Program-made: the position numbers and the translations under genes
Notes under the pieces: model-generated
Database searches by the model: none
Seen by the model: only the letters and a program-made list of their open reading frames with translations
Told to the model about the DNA's origin: nothing
Part shown: positions 1 through 6,504 of the stretch, in pieces
Layout: each line of letters opens with the position of its first letter
Numbering within the stretch: position 1 is the stretch's first letter
NCBI GenBank assembly: GCA_023412455.1
Contig: JAEYNQ010000268.1
Coordinates: forward strand, 1 to 7,941
Origin: Bacillota bacterium
GTDB taxonomy: Bacteria; Bacillota; Clostridia; Lachnospirales; Cellulosilyticaceae
DNA: 7,941 nt
Direction: 5' to 3'

Positions 1-172
<172 letters not shown>

Positions 173-323
173 AATGATTAATGTTCGTTTGTCCATGCAA
201 CTTAAGTTGCTGGCTTATTACTTTGTACTAATAGTACTCTTTGAACTTGTTAAACAAGTTCTTGAATCGACTGGTTTTATGGTTACTATTTTGTTTTCAA
301 TGTTCATTCGTGCTTATCAGCAC
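173..323 (-). other. 16S rRNA leader with serial inverted repeats
   Basis: This is the transcribed spacer between the predicted start of the 16S promoter transcript (about 323) and mature 16S. Four short inverted repeats follow one another: GTGCT/AGCAC at 310-323, GAACTTG/CAAGTTC at 243-261, GTACT/AGTAC at 225-237 and the perfect palindrome GCAACTTAAGTTGC at 197-210. Such leaders usually form half of the RNase III processing stem, whose partner lies beyond 16S and outside this window. No credible protein is encoded here. The only long open frame on the plus strand runs antisense through the leader and the tRNA. Confidence 0.6.
293..305 (-). promoter_or_regulatory. possible boxA-like antitermination element
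   Basis: The transcript-sense sequence GAACATTGAAAAC resembles the rRNA boxA region of Firmicutes (core near GCTCTTTGAAAAC), where NusB/NusE bind to prevent premature termination. It sits about 20-30 nt downstream of the predicted 16S transcript start, a normal place for boxA. The match to the TGYTCTTT core is imperfect, so this is a weak call based on position and the TTGAAAAC half. Confidence 0.3.
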
Positions 324-330
324 TTTTACT

Positions 331-359
331 ATTATAGCCGAGCGTCTTACATATGTCAA
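331..359 (-). promoter_or_regulatory. sigma-A promoter of the 16S rRNA (proximal)
   Basis: On the minus strand, -35 TTGACA (354-359) and -10 TATAAT (331-336) are both perfect consensus and are separated by exactly 17 bp. The -35 is embedded in GCTTGACATA and preceded by A-rich sequence (roughly 362-400) that could act as an UP element. The predicted start is around 323-325, giving a leader of about 150 nt before 16S. It lies between tRNA-Ser and 16S, so the rRNA can be made without reading through the tRNA. A G eight bases after the -10 would suit GTP-responsive initiation known for Firmicute rRNA promoters; this last point is inference. Confidence 0.9.
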
Positions 360-402
360 GCACTTTTTTATTTTTTATTTCTCTCTTTTTTAGAGCAAAA
401 TA

Positions 403-494
403 TGGCGGAGAAGGAGGGATTCGAACCCTCGCGCCGGTTACCCGACCTATACCCTTAGCAGGGGCACCTCTTCGGCCAACTTGAGTACTTCTCC
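403..494 (-). tRNA. tRNA-Ser (anticodon GCU)
   Basis: This 92-nt tRNA reads codons AGC/AGU. The acceptor stem GGAGAAG (488-494) pairs with CTTCTCC (407-413), the discriminator is G (406), and the 3' CCA is encoded (403-405). The anticodon stem TGCCC/GGGTA encloses loop CTGCTAA, with the anticodon at 457-459. The T arm is GAGGG-TTCGAAT-CCCTC. A long variable arm with stem GTCGG/CCGGC gives it class II form, as expected for serine. It lies about 40 nt downstream of a strong promoter and about 230 nt upstream of 16S, in the same direction. No convincing terminator separates it from 16S, so read-through is plausible. Confidence 0.97.
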
Positions 495-541
495 GAATTA
501 AAAAGCGTTTGATTTATTTTTCACCACTCAAGGCAAAATCT

Positions 542-570
542 ATGATACCAAGTTTTGTTCTTTATGTCAA
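542..570 (-). promoter_or_regulatory. sigma-A promoter of tRNA-Ser / rRNA operon (distal)
   Basis: On the minus strand, -35 TTGACA (565-570) is perfect and -10 TATCAT (542-547) matches 5 of 6 consensus bases, with 17 bp between them. A/T-rich runs immediately upstream (about 571-610) look like an UP element. The -35 context GCTTGACATA is identical to that of the second promoter at 331-359. The predicted start near 534-536 leaves about 40 nt before the tRNA. A G lies eight bases after the -10, as in the proximal promoter. Confidence 0.88.
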
Positions 571-665
571 GCCTTTTTATATATATCTTTTTACACTGTG
601 TTTTTTGACATAATGTACTGTCTTCATCCCTTTATTTCTCAAGCTCCTATTCGCTTCTTACATAT

Positions 666-705
666 AAACAATGTCTCTGCACCATTTCATGCAGAGACAT
701 TGTTT
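666..705 (-). terminator. perfect 16-bp hairpin, probable terminator of the gyrase operon
   Basis: AAACAATGTCTCTGCA (666-681) and its exact inverse (690-705) enclose an 8-nt loop. The stem is symmetric, with AAAC/GTTT at its base, so it could work in either direction. No gene points into it from the left, so the likely role is ending minus-strand transcripts from gyrB-gyrA and the C39-like gene, about 210 nt after that gene's stop. The U-tract after the stem is short and interrupted (TTTATATG), so efficiency is uncertain. It could alternatively be the 3' end of a small RNA started at 863-891 or 819-849. Confidence 0.65.
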
Positions 706-818
706 GTTGGAATAATTCTATAGTACTTGTTACTTTACCTATTTAAATAACTTGTTAATTCTTAATAGTCTTTGCTATTTGCACATAACCAATTAATCTA
801 TTAATCTATATTTTCTTT

Positions 819-849
819 ATTATAGCTATTTTAAACAGGTAAGGTTCAA
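819..849 (-). promoter_or_regulatory. weaker promoter-like site
   Basis: On the minus strand there is a perfect -10 TATAAT (819-824) and a -35 candidate TTGAAC (844-849, 4 of 6 matches), but the spacer is 19 bp, longer than optimal. It sits about 44 bp downstream of a better promoter-like site, giving a tandem layout. In such AT-rich DNA a chance TATAAT is quite possible. Confidence 0.3.
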
Positions 850-862
850 CATTTTCTTTTTT

Positions 863-891
863 ATTATATCATTGTCCCTTTTTCTTTACAA
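863..891 (-). promoter_or_regulatory. candidate sigma-A promoter downstream of the C39-like gene
   Basis: On the minus strand, -35 TTGTAA (886-891, 4 of 6 matches) and a perfect -10 TATAAT (863-868) are spaced by 17 bp. It lies 25 nt beyond the C39-like stop codon and points towards the hairpin at 666-705 and, further on, tRNA-Ser. No ORF with a ribosome binding site follows. It could be an extra distal promoter for the tRNA/rRNA operon or start a small RNA. Confidence 0.45.
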
Positions 892-915
892 TCTTATTTC
901 TTTAATCCTCTATAT

Positions 916-1932
916 CTATTGAAGTATTGTAACAGCTTGATTTCCCATCTGCTCCCATGCCTTTATAAAATCTTCTTTATCTACCATCTTATTGCTATTA
1001 TTCTCCAAAGGGTCATTTATATAGATATATTTCTTATCATAACCTGTTATAACTACAGAGTGTAATTTGGGAGTTACTTTTACTATTCCAGTAGGCGTAT
1101 GCCATATATCAAAGTATTGTTCTCCTAATGGTTTATATGTAGCATTTGTTACTACCCATATAGGATATCCTTTTGATAAAAAGTAAAGGATATCTCTAAA
1201 TTCCATACCTGTTAAATCAAGTGCTTTACCTGGTAGGTACTGATTAATAAGTTCTGCAATAGGTCCATGATATACTCCATACCCTTTATTATTAGCATTA
1301 TACATATCTCCTACAAACCCATTATAGGGATTTCCATAAATTATTCTCCCTTTCTCATCAACTTTATAGGAAGTACTATCTTTCTTTACTTTTTCTGCTA
1401 ATTCCATTTTACTTATATCTTTATTATAGTACGAAAGTAACATAGCTAGAGATGTTACTTCACATCCTCTTGGCAATTCTGGTAATTGCTTAATTTGTTT
1501 AACATCTAATTTTATAGTATCAGGTATATGAGTATCCTTCTCCCATAATGGTATTTTATCATTATTATAAAAGATTTTTGTATGATCATTTTTAATAGCA
1601 TAATTAAGGGCACTGTTAAATGTATTAAAATCATGAATTCCTATGTCTGTAATAATTAAAAAGGGCTCCAATGTACTATATACCCATTTCTGACTTTCCT
1701 TTTCTACTACCACACTTCTTTTTATCTCTTTTGCTTTAAGTATTGCTTCTTCTTGATCTATTGTTTCACTAACTAATTCCCCAGATTTCTTTATTTGATA
1801 CTTATTTTCCGATGATTTAGTATTTATAAAAGTAGGCAGAGCCTCTGGATTATTTACAATTAAATAATATCCAGTTGCTCCACCTATTATAAATACTATA
1901 ACAATAAACATTGCTAAAACTATTCTCTTCAT
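916..1932 (-). CDS. membrane-anchored C39-like cysteine peptidase-family protein (YvpB type)
   Basis: This 338-residue protein has a short basic N-terminus and one hydrophobic segment (about residues 4-25) that looks like an uncleaved signal anchor, placing the rest outside the cell. A linker of unknown role (26-145) follows, then a papain-like C39_2/YvpB domain (about 146-338). Visible motifs are Gln149 and PELPRGCE with Cys157 (nucleophile position), LHSVVITGYD with His291, and YINDP with Asp307: a complete putative Cys-His-Asp set. A GNPYNGFVGDMY stretch (200-211) followed by GVYHGPI is typical of the YvpB group. No ABC transporter or bacteriocin partner is nearby, so a leader-peptidase role is unlikely; the substrate is unknown. 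The start lies 6 nt after the gyrA stop with no good Shine-Dalgarno (nearest GAGG is 17 nt upstream), suggesting translational coupling to gyrA. The family call is firmer than enzymatic activity, which is inferred. Confidence 0.82.
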   Translation of the reverse strand: MKRIVLAMFIVIVFIIGGATGYYLIVNNPEALPTFINTKSSENKYQIKKSGELVSETIDQEEAILKAKEIKRSVVVEKESQKWVYSTLEPFLIITDIGIHDFNTFNSALNYAIKNDHTKIFYNNDKIPLWEKDTHIPDTIKLDVKQIKQLPELPRGCEVTSLAMLLSYYNKDISKMELAEKVKKDSTSYKVDEKGRIIYGNPYNGFVGDMYNANNKGYGVYHGPIAELINQYLPGKALDLTGMEFRDILYFLSKGYPIWVVTNATYKPLGEQYFDIWHTPTGIVKVTPKLHSVVITGYDKKYIYINDPLENNSNKMVDKEDFIKAWEQMGNQAVTILQ

Positions 1933-1938
1933 TTAAGA

Positions 1939-4431
1939 CTACTCATTTTCCTCTGTTTTGTCTTCTATGAAGCCTTCATCAACTTTTTCCATACATACTA
2001 CCTGTACACCATCGGAAACATTAATTAACTTAACACCTTGAGCATTCCGTCCAATTGAGGAAATCTGGGAAACTTGGATACGGATAATTACACCTTGTGA
2101 AGTAATAAGAAGCAACTCATCATCTTCTTTTACAGAAGCCACACCTATAATATTACCTGTCTTTTCTGTAATTTTATTTATTTTTAAGCCCTTACCTCCA
2201 CGTCTTTGTGCTCTAAAAGCTTCTAATTGAGTTCTTTTACCTAAACCATTTTCTGTAGCAGTTAATATTTGTTCATCATTCTTAGGTACAGCTGCACCTA
2301 TTACTTCATCATCCTCCGCTAGATTAATAGCTCTCACTCCTCTAGCCGTTCTTCCCATAGGTCTTACATCTGTTGCATCAAACATAATACCCTGCCCTTT
2401 TTTTGTTGCCACTAGAACAGAGTCTTCTGAACTAGTTTTTTGTACAACCACGAGCTCATCTTCTTCTCCTAAACTAAGCGCAATAAGTCCACCTTTTCTT
2501 ATGTTTTTGAAATCCTTAAGAGGTGTTTTCTTTATTTGACCTTTCTTGGTTACCATTGTTAAATATACATCTTCTTCAAATTCTTTAACTGGAAATACAG
2601 CTGATATTTTTTCATCTTTATCTAATTCCAGTAAATTAATAATCGCCGTCCCCCTAGCTGTTCTTCCTGCCTCAGGTATTCTATATCCTTTAATCCTATA
2701 CGCTTTTCCTTTATTAGTAAAAAACATAATATAGTTGAAATTAGTGGTTACAAATAATTGCTTAATGTAGTCATCTTCAATAGTATTTAACCCTATAATT
2801 CCTTTTCCACCTCTATTTTGATTTTTATAGGTATCTAAAGGAATCCTTTTTATATAGCCAAACTGAGTAATAGTTACTACAATGTTCTCTTCATCAATTA
2901 AATCTTCCACATCATATTCATCTTCATCAATGGTAATATCTGTTCTACGTCCATCACCATACTTTTGTTTAACTTCGATAAGCTCATCTCTGATGACACC
3001 TAATAATTTATACTCACTTCCTAATATTGATTTTAGATACTCTATTCGCTCAATAAGCTCTGCATACTCTTGATCTATTTTTTCTCTTTCAAGGCCTGTT
3101 AAAGCACGAAGTCTCATTTCTACAATGGCTTGAGCTTGTATTTCAGTAAGTTCTATAGCCTCCATTAATTTTTCTTTAGCTTCTTGAACATTACTTGATT
3201 GACGAATAAGTGAAACAACTAGATCAATACTATCTAGTGCCCGGCGAAGACCTTCTAAAATATGAGCTCTTGCCTCAGCCTTATTTAATTCAAATTGTGT
3301 TCTTCTTGTTACCACTTCTTTTTGATGTTTTAGATACTCTTCTAAGATTTGCTTTAAATTAAGAACCTTAGGCTTATCTTCTACTAAGGCAAGCATATTA
3401 ATACTAAATGTATCTTGTAATTGAGTATATTTATAAAGTTGATTTAAAATAATAGTTGGATTTACATCTCTTCTAAGCTCAATAACAATAGAAATACCAT
3501 TTCTATCAGACTCATCCCGGATATCAGTAATACCGTCTACCCTCTTCTCTTTAACTAAATCAGCCATCTTTTCAATAAGTACTGATTTATTAACCATATA
3601 AGGTATCTCAGACACAACAATCCTGTTTTTTCCACCTTGCATAGCCTCAATTTCAGCTTTAGCTTTTACTTTGACTTTTCCCCTACCTGTCCTATAGGCT
3701 TGGTCAATGCCATAACGCCCATAAATAGTGGCACCAGTAGGAAAATCTGGACCTTCTATGATAGTCATAAGCTCTTCAATTTCTGTTTCACGAACTTCTT
3801 TTTCTTCATTTTCTCCCATATAATTATCAATCATTTTGATAACCCCATTTACCACTTCAGTTAAGTTATGGGGTGGGATATTTGTAGCCATACCTACAGC
3901 TATACCTGACGAACCATTAACTAATAAGTTAGGAAACCTTGATGGTAAAACACAAGGCTCTTTGGAAGATTCATCAAAGTTTGGCCTAAATTCAACTGTA
4001 TCTTTATCAATATCAGCTAGCATTAAAGCTGTCATCTTACTCATACGTGCTTCTGTATAACGCATAGCAGCGGGGCTATCCCCATCAATAGAACCAAAAT
4101 TTCCTTGTCCATCTACAAGTGGATATCTTGTTGAAAAATCTTGAGCCATACGTACCATTGCACCATAAATTGAAGAGTCACCATGGGGGTGATATTTACC
4201 CATAGTATCTCCAACAATACGTGCTGATTTCCTGTATTGTTTATCTGAACCTAACCCTAATTCACTCATAGAGTATAAAATACGTCGATGAACTGGTTTT
4301 AGCCCATCTCGTACGTCTGGCAGGGCACGAGATACGATTACACTCATTGCATAATCAATATAGCAAGTTTGCATCTCATCATTAATATCTCTATGAATAA
4401 TTCTGTCATAAGTTACATCATTTGTATCCAT
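1939..4431 (-). CDS. gyrA: DNA gyrase subunit A
   Basis: GyrA (830 aa) is the DNA-cleaving subunit of the GyrA2GyrB2 topoisomerase II that introduces negative supercoils. The winged-helix cleavage domain is N-terminal, with catalytic Tyr125 in AAMRYTEARM and the quinolone-binding segment GKYHPHGDSSIYG (78-90). Tower and coiled-coil regions run to about 495. The C-terminal beta-pinwheel (about 515-815) shows six repeating blade signatures: QNRGGKG (538-544), GRTARG (589-594), RKGG (645-648), GRTARG (693-698), QRRGGKG (742-748) and GRNAQG (794-799). A short acidic tail ends the protein. Length is normal for the family. The start codon is 18 nt past the gyrB stop with AAGGAG 8 nt upstream, so the genes form one operon. 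Ser86 (E. coli Ser83) is kept, but the E. coli Asp87 position is Gly90. GyrA rather than ParC is supported by the pairing with gyrB next to recF and by the GyrA-box motifs. Confidence 0.99.
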   Translation of the reverse strand: MDTNDVTYDRIIHRDINDEMQTCYIDYAMSVIVSRALPDVRDGLKPVHRRILYSMSELGLGSDKQYRKSARIVGDTMGKYHPHGDSSIYGAMVRMAQDFSTRYPLVDGQGNFGSIDGDSPAAMRYTEARMSKMTALMLADIDKDTVEFRPNFDESSKEPCVLPSRFPNLLVNGSSGIAVGMATNIPPHNLTEVVNGVIKMIDNYMGENEEKEVRETEIEELMTIIEGPDFPTGATIYGRYGIDQAYRTGRGKVKVKAKAEIEAMQGGKNRIVVSEIPYMVNKSVLIEKMADLVKEKRVDGITDIRDESDRNGISIVIELRRDVNPTIILNQLYKYTQLQDTFSINMLALVEDKPKVLNLKQILEEYLKHQKEVVTRRTQFELNKAEARAHILEGLRRALDSIDLVVSLIRQSSNVQEAKEKLMEAIELTEIQAQAIVEMRLRALTGLEREKIDQEYAELIERIEYLKSILGSEYKLLGVIRDELIEVKQKYGDGRRTDITIDEDEYDVEDLIDEENIVVTITQFGYIKRIPLDTYKNQNRGGKGIIGLNTIEDDYIKQLFVTTNFNYIMFFTNKGKAYRIKGYRIPEAGRTARGTAIINLLELDKDEKISAVFPVKEFEEDVYLTMVTKKGQIKKTPLKDFKNIRKGGLIALSLGEEDELVVVQKTSSEDSVLVATKKGQGIMFDATDVRPMGRTARGVRAINLAEDDEVIGAAVPKNDEQILTATENGLGKRTQLEAFRAQRRGGKGLKINKITEKTGNIIGVASVKEDDELLLITSQGVIIRIQVSQISSIGRNAQGVKLINVSDGVQVVCMEKVDEGFIEDKTEENE

Positions 4432-4449
4432 TTATTATTCTCCTTGCCC

Positions 4450-6354
4450 TTAAATATCTAAATAAGTTACTTTGTGAGCATGCTCATTAATAAACTCACG
4501 TCTTGGTTCAACATCATCACCCATAAGTTTAGTAAAAATTTCATCTGCTGTAGCTGCATCTTCAATATTTACTTTTACAAGTACTCTTGATTCTGGATCC
4601 ATAGTTGTCTCCCAAAGTTGCTCAGCATTCATCTCGCCTAGACCTTTATAACGTTGCATACGACTAATACCTGTTCTTCCAATTTCCTCTAAAACCTTCT
4701 CTAATTCTTTATCATTAAAAGCATAGTATTTTTTCTTATTTTTCTCTACTAAATAAAGAGGTGGTTGAGCAATATATACATGGTCTTGTTCAATAAGTTC
4801 TCTAAAATAGCGATATAAGAAAGTTAAGAGAAGTGTTCTAATGTGTGCACCGTCTACATCGGCATCAGTCATCAGGATGATTTTTCCATATCTTAGTTTG
4901 GTAATATCAAAATCATCACTAATACCTGCTCCAAAAGCTGTAATCATATTACGAATTTCTTGATTCTCTAGCATTTTATCTATTCTAACTTTTTCTACAT
5001 TAAGGATTTTTCCTCTAAGCGGCAAAATTGCTTGTGTTTTTGGTGAACGTGCACTCTTAGCAGATCCACCCGCAGAATCTCCTTCGACAATGTAGATTTC
5101 ACACTTTGATGCATCTTTCTCTGAGCAATCTGCCAATTTACCTGGAAGAGCATTGCCTTCTAAAGCACTTTTTCTACGTGTAAGCTCTCTTGCCTTACGA
5201 GCAGCATCTCTAGCCCTAGCTGCCATTAAACCTTTTTGAATAATAACTTTTCCAACATTAGGATTTTGTTCAAGAAAATAAGTTAGTTGATCACCAAATA
5301 CAGATTGAACTGCTCCAGCTGCTTCACTGGATCCAAGTTTCGTTTTAGTTTGTCCTTCAAATTGAGGATCACCTATCTTAATACTAATAACAGCAGTCAT
5401 CCCTTCACGGATATCATCTCCTGTTAAGTTCTTATCAGAGTCCTTTAATAATCCCATCTTTCTAGCATAATCATTAAGGTTTTTTGTAATAGCTGTTCTA
5501 AATCCTGAAAGATGTGTTCCTCCTTCAGGTGTATTAATATTATTAACAAAGCTAAAAAGATTTTCTACATAGCTATCATTGTGTTGAAATGCTACTTCTA
5601 CATTTATTCCATCTTTTTCACCTTCGCAATAAAATATTTGCTCATAAATAGGTGTTTTATGCTTATTAAGGTGTTGTACAAACTCTTTAATTCCACCTTC
5701 ATAATGAAATGTCTTGTTCTTTTCTAATCCTTCACGTTCATCTATTAATTGAATTCTAAGAGCTTTTGTTAAAAAGGCGGTTTCTTTTAAACGTTGTTCT
5801 AAAACTTTATAATCAAATGCTACCTCTTCAAAGATCTCAGCATCTGGCTTAAAATGTACATAAGTTCCAACTTTATCCGTATCACCGATTACCGTTAAAG
5901 GTTGGGTAACTTCACCTCTAGCAAATTTTTCTTGGTGTATTTTTCCATCTGTGTATACTTCTACAGTAAGCCATTCTGAAAGGGCATTCACAACGGATGC
6001 TCCAACACCATGTAACCCTCCAGATACTTTATAGCCTCCACCACCAAATTTTCCACCTGCGTGTAAGATAGTAAATACAACTTCTACTGTTGATATTCCT
6101 TTTTGAGGATGAATTCCTATAGGGATACCACGTCCATTATCACTAACAGATATGGTGTTATCCGCATGAATCACAACTTTAATAAGGCTACAATACCCAG
6201 CCAATGCTTCATCAACTGAATTATCAACTATTTCATATACTAGATGGTGAAGACCTTTGGAAGAAGTACTACCTATATACATACCAGGCCTTTTTCGTAC
6301 CGCCTGCAGCCCCTCTAATATTTGTATTTGATTTTCATCGTACGTTGCTGCCAT
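4450..6354 (-). CDS. gyrB: DNA gyrase subunit B
   Basis: GyrB (634 aa) is the ATPase subunit that drives strand passage with GyrA. The GHKL ATPase domain contains YEIVDNSVDEAL (40-51; Glu41 catalytic, Asn45 for Mg), DNGRGIP (72-78) and the glycine-rich lid GGLHGVGAS (112-120). The transducer domain carries the QTKTKLG loop (335-341, Lys337 contacting ATP). The TOPRIM domain shows EGDSAGGSA with Glu424 and DADVDG with Asp497, Asp499 and Asp501, followed by the C-terminal YKGLGEMN segment (569-576). The length is typical of the short Gram-positive form, without the insertion found in Gram-negative GyrB. The start is fixed by the conserved YDENQIQ-LEGL-AVRKRPGMYIGS N-terminus. A promoter lies about 95 nt upstream, and gyrA follows after 18 nt. 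Confidence 0.99.
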   Translation of the reverse strand: MAATYDENQIQILEGLQAVRKRPGMYIGSTSSKGLHHLVYEIVDNSVDEALAGYCSLIKVVIHADNTISVSDNGRGIPIGIHPQKGISTVEVVFTILHAGGKFGGGGYKVSGGLHGVGASVVNALSEWLTVEVYTDGKIHQEKFARGEVTQPLTVIGDTDKVGTYVHFKPDAEIFEEVAFDYKVLEQRLKETAFLTKALRIQLIDEREGLEKNKTFHYEGGIKEFVQHLNKHKTPIYEQIFYCEGEKDGINVEVAFQHNDSYVENLFSFVNNINTPEGGTHLSGFRTAITKNLNDYARKMGLLKDSDKNLTGDDIREGMTAVISIKIGDPQFEGQTKTKLGSSEAAGAVQSVFGDQLTYFLEQNPNVGKVIIQKGLMAARARDAARKARELTRRKSALEGNALPGKLADCSEKDASKCEIYIVEGDSAGGSAKSARSPKTQAILPLRGKILNVEKVRIDKMLENQEIRNMITAFGAGISDDFDITKLRYGKIILMTDADVDGAHIRTLLLTFLYRYFRELIEQDHVYIAQPPLYLVEKNKKKYYAFNDKELEKVLEEIGRTGISRMQRYKGLGEMNAEQLWETTMDPESRVLVKVNIEDAATADEIFTKLMGDDVEPRREFINEHAHKVTYLDI

Positions 6355-6367
6355 AACTAAGATCTCA

Positions 6368-6375
6368 CTCCTTTT
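6368..6375 (-). promoter_or_regulatory. gyrB ribosome binding site with long spacing
   Basis: Transcript-sense AAAAGGAG is a strong Shine-Dalgarno, but 13 nt separate GGAG from the gyrB ATG, against about 7-10 nt for gyrA, recF and yaaA here. Bases after it (TGAGATC) could extend pairing with the 16S tail and shorten the effective spacing. No in-frame ATG, GTG or TTG start lies closer, and the conserved N-terminus supports the chosen ATG. Confidence 0.7.
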
Positions 6376-6448
6376 AATTTTTACATGCCCATATATTATT
6401 TATCATAAACCTATTTTACATAAAAATAAGCATATTACTCCAACCTTT

Positions 6449-6477
6449 ATTATACATGAAAATACTAATAAAGGCAA
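6449..6477 (-). promoter_or_regulatory. sigma-A promoter of the gyrB-gyrA operon
   Basis: On the minus strand, -35 TTGCCT (6472-6477, 4 of 6 matches) and a perfect -10 TATAAT (6449-6454) are separated by 17 bp. The site lies in the 150-nt recF-gyrB gap, so the predicted start near 6442 gives an ~88-nt leader. It allows gyrase to be expressed independently of dnaN-yaaA-recF. Gyrase genes are often induced when supercoiling falls; no specific operator for this can be seen. Confidence 0.8.
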
Positions 6478-6504
6478 ATTTACCTACATTTCTAAATATT
6501 TAAT

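Larger units (their letters stand above)
666..856 (-). ncRNA. speculative small RNA ending at the 666-705 hairpin
   Basis: Two promoter-like sites face leftwards at the right edge of this interval and a strong hairpin closes it, with no ribosome-bound ORF between. A transcript of roughly 150-190 nt would result. The body is very AT-rich and I do not recognise a known RNA family. The simpler alternative is a gyrase-operon 3' UTR plus chance promoter-like AT-rich sequence, or upstream rRNA promoters that read through the hairpin. Confidence 0.2.
495..915. other. 421-nt intergenic region, C39-like gene to tRNA-Ser
   Basis: No credible coding sequence is visible on either strand: frames are short and lack ribosome binding sites. 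Read on the minus strand, the region holds two promoter-like sites (863-891 and 819-849), a long AT-rich stretch, a perfect 16-bp hairpin (666-705), more AT-rich sequence, and the tRNA-Ser promoter (542-570) with A-rich DNA upstream of its -35. An 8-bp direct repeat, ACTTGTTA, occurs at 725-732 and 750-757; I attach no function to it. Confidence 0.7.

Noticed and set aside
380..396. Short inverted repeat GCTCT/AGAG after the tRNA as a terminator
   Set aside because: Only 4-5 bp with an all-A loop in transcript sense, and followed by A-rich rather than U-rich RNA, so it is not a convincing intrinsic terminator.
174..458. 94-codon open frame on the plus strand containing GFEPSRRLPDLYP
   Set aside because: It runs antisense through the 16S leader and into tRNA-Ser. 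The GFEPSRRLPDLYP ending is the complement of the tRNA T arm and variable arm, a familiar spurious translation of tRNA-Ser genes. No ribosome binding site is visible.
725..757. ACTTGTTA direct repeat as an operator or iteron
   Set aside because: Two copies of an 8-mer in very AT-rich DNA are compatible with chance, and no further copies or associated regulator are seen.
2546..5727. Several 60-75-codon plus-strand open frames inside gyrA and gyrB (2546-2734, 2882-3073, 3637-3864, 3836-4060, 5512-5727)
   Set aside because: All are antisense to well-conserved gyrase coding sequence, have low-complexity Ser/Phe/Ile-rich translations and no family resemblance.
6355..6504. Short frames in the recF-gyrB gap as a degraded remB
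   Set aside because: The frames are 10 codons or fewer and show no resemblance to DUF370 proteins; they are better explained as leader sequence.
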